Source of the DNA: an uncultured Pirellula sp.
GTDB taxonomy: Bacteria > Planctomycetota > Planctomycetia > Pirellulales > Pirellulaceae
Length of the DNA: 64,000 nt
Reading direction: 5' to 3'
Assembly (NCBI GenBank): GCA_903892355.1
Contig: CAITIE010000134.1
Span: 1 to 64,000 of the forward strand
Below the pieces are notes generated by a model. It worked only from the letters and a program-made list of their open reading frames with translations, was not told the DNA's origin and ran no database searches. Positions within the stretch are counted from its first letter, which is position 1; the number at the start of each line of letters is the position of its first letter. Made by a program: the position numbers and the translations under genes. Shown here one piece after another: positions 63,378 to 64,000 of this stretch.

Positions 63378-64000
63378 ATGAAAATCGCACCTAATTCCAA
63401 CTCGAAGCTCTCTCGCCTCGCTCGCCGTACGCTAGCGATTGGGCTCACGCTCGCACCGATCATGTTGACGAGTTCAGGGTGCCGTCAACGTGCGTTCACC
63501 GAACTTTACGTCGAACATATGGCCAGCGAAATCCGCTCGCTCGAAGATATCGTATATGAGTTTGATGCAGAGTACCGAACTCTCGAATACGAAGTGGAAG
63601 ATCTGAAACGGACCAATGCCGAACTTCAAGCGAAACTGCAACTCGCGCAGTCCGCGCGTTCCTCGTTACCCTACGACCGTTCTCCATCCGATAACCTGCG
63701 TCCCGCTCCATCAGGCTCCAGCGGCTTGAACATAGCACCAGAAAACTCTCGCACCGGAAACGGTGAAGCGAATAGGAGCAACCGGCCTAACTCCAACCTT
63801 TCGAAGGACATTGAAACGAAAGACAATTCGTCGCTGCTGAAGTCCCCTCCACCCTTGAGGCTGCCTCGATCTCAGGTCGAAGAGTTAGGCAATCTTGACG
63901 CCCCAGAAGTTATCATTCCAAAGCAACCCAACCCATCGGTGAAACCAGAGGGCCCCGGTCCCGCGGATGGGATCCCGCGATCCAACGGCAGCCTTGGTGC
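63378..64000 (+). CDS. coiled-coil lipoprotein, incomplete at right edge
   Basis: The frame opens at an ATG and stays open for 207 codons to the end of the window, so it is cut. The N-terminus has a signal with lipobox SSGC, followed by an acidic coiled coil (ELYVEHMASEIRSLEDIVYE, then EYEVEDLKRTNAELQAKLQ, about residues 42-90). A Pro/Ser/Asn-rich region follows. It may be a membrane-anchored structural protein. The ATG has no strong ribosome site. Confidence 0.8.
   Translation, partial: MKIAPNSNSKLSRLARRTLAIGLTLAPIMLTSSGCRQRAFTELYVEHMASEIRSLEDIVYEFDAEYRTLEYEVEDLKRTNAELQAKLQLAQSARSSLPYDRSPSDNLRPAPSGSSGLNIAPENSRTGNGEANRSNRPNSNLSKDIETKDNSSLLKSPPPLRLPRSQVEELGNLDAPEVIIPKQPNPSVKPEGPGPADGIPRSNGSLG

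Noticed and set aside
1-64000. tRNA or rRNA genes, prophage or conjugative elements
   Set aside because: No tRNA-like cloverleaf, rRNA segment, integrase or phage structural gene was recognised by reading; a tRNAscan and Infernal run would settle small RNAs.

Overview
The window reads as chromosomal DNA from a planctomycete, most likely a Pirellulales / Rhodopirellula-type organism. The evidence is the set of families found together: a DUF1549/DUF1553 cytochrome-type protein followed by a DUF1501 protein, a DUF1559 pseudopilin-like protein, a DUF1598 protein, a TPR-linked Ser/Thr kinase next to an ECF-type sigma factor, a formylglycine-type sulfatase, and many secreted proteins seen mainly in that phylum. 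No rRNA, tRNA or CRISPR array was recognised.

Layout. 1-626 is a gene-free stretch with a 245-bp tandem repeat. 627-8015 (minus strand) is a five-gene RNA repair operon transcribed hen1, rlaP-like, rlaP-like, pnkp, rtcB, with most junctions overlapping; an RpoE-like ECF sigma gene lies just upstream (8293-8865) and an ECF-like promoter sits between them. 9.1-13.2 kb holds an orphan FtsX/MacB-type permease and a K+-independent type proton pyrophosphatase. 13.2-14.8 kb is a repeat island: two copies of a palindromic repeat containing a 34-codon membrane-peptide frame, the second split by a complete IS481-family element with a 7-bp target duplication. 14.8-24.6 kb holds an orphan nitrate/taurine-type ABC ATPase, a DUF808 membrane protein, a Mn-type superoxide dismutase, an esterase-like secreted hydrolase, a DUF2809 protein, a coiled-coil membrane protein and a phosphohexomutase.

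24.7-28.6 kb is a three-gene cluster of envelope proteins (two related to each other, one DUF11 lipoprotein). 30.2 kb carries a 17-copy hexanucleotide repeat. 30.5-36.3 kb is an overlapping sigma factor / Ser-Thr kinase / PepSY-sulfatase fusion operon. 36.6-41.7 kb holds an EF-hand protein, the DUF1549/DUF1553 protein and the DUF1501 protein. 41.9-43.4 kb is a DUF1559 protein with its small lipoprotein partner. 44.1-47.7 kb is polA-coaE with a 4-nt overlap. The rest holds a LamG protein, SH3b and HEAT-type envelope proteins, an FHA-GAF sigma-54 activator, a DUF1598 protein, hflX with an SDR gene, a His-rich lipoprotein, pabB, an AEC transporter with a lipoprotein, and a partial coiled-coil lipoprotein cut by the right edge.

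The most coherent system is the RNA repair operon: Pnkp heals and seals RNA ends, Hen1 marks the 3' end before sealing, RtcB supplies a second sealing chemistry, and two polymerase-beta-fold RlaP-like proteins could add or remodel terminal nucleotides. Most other genes are housekeeping or lineage-specific envelope genes. Start sites were chosen by ribosome-binding sites and by overlap with neighbours, so several are shorter than the longest possible frame.
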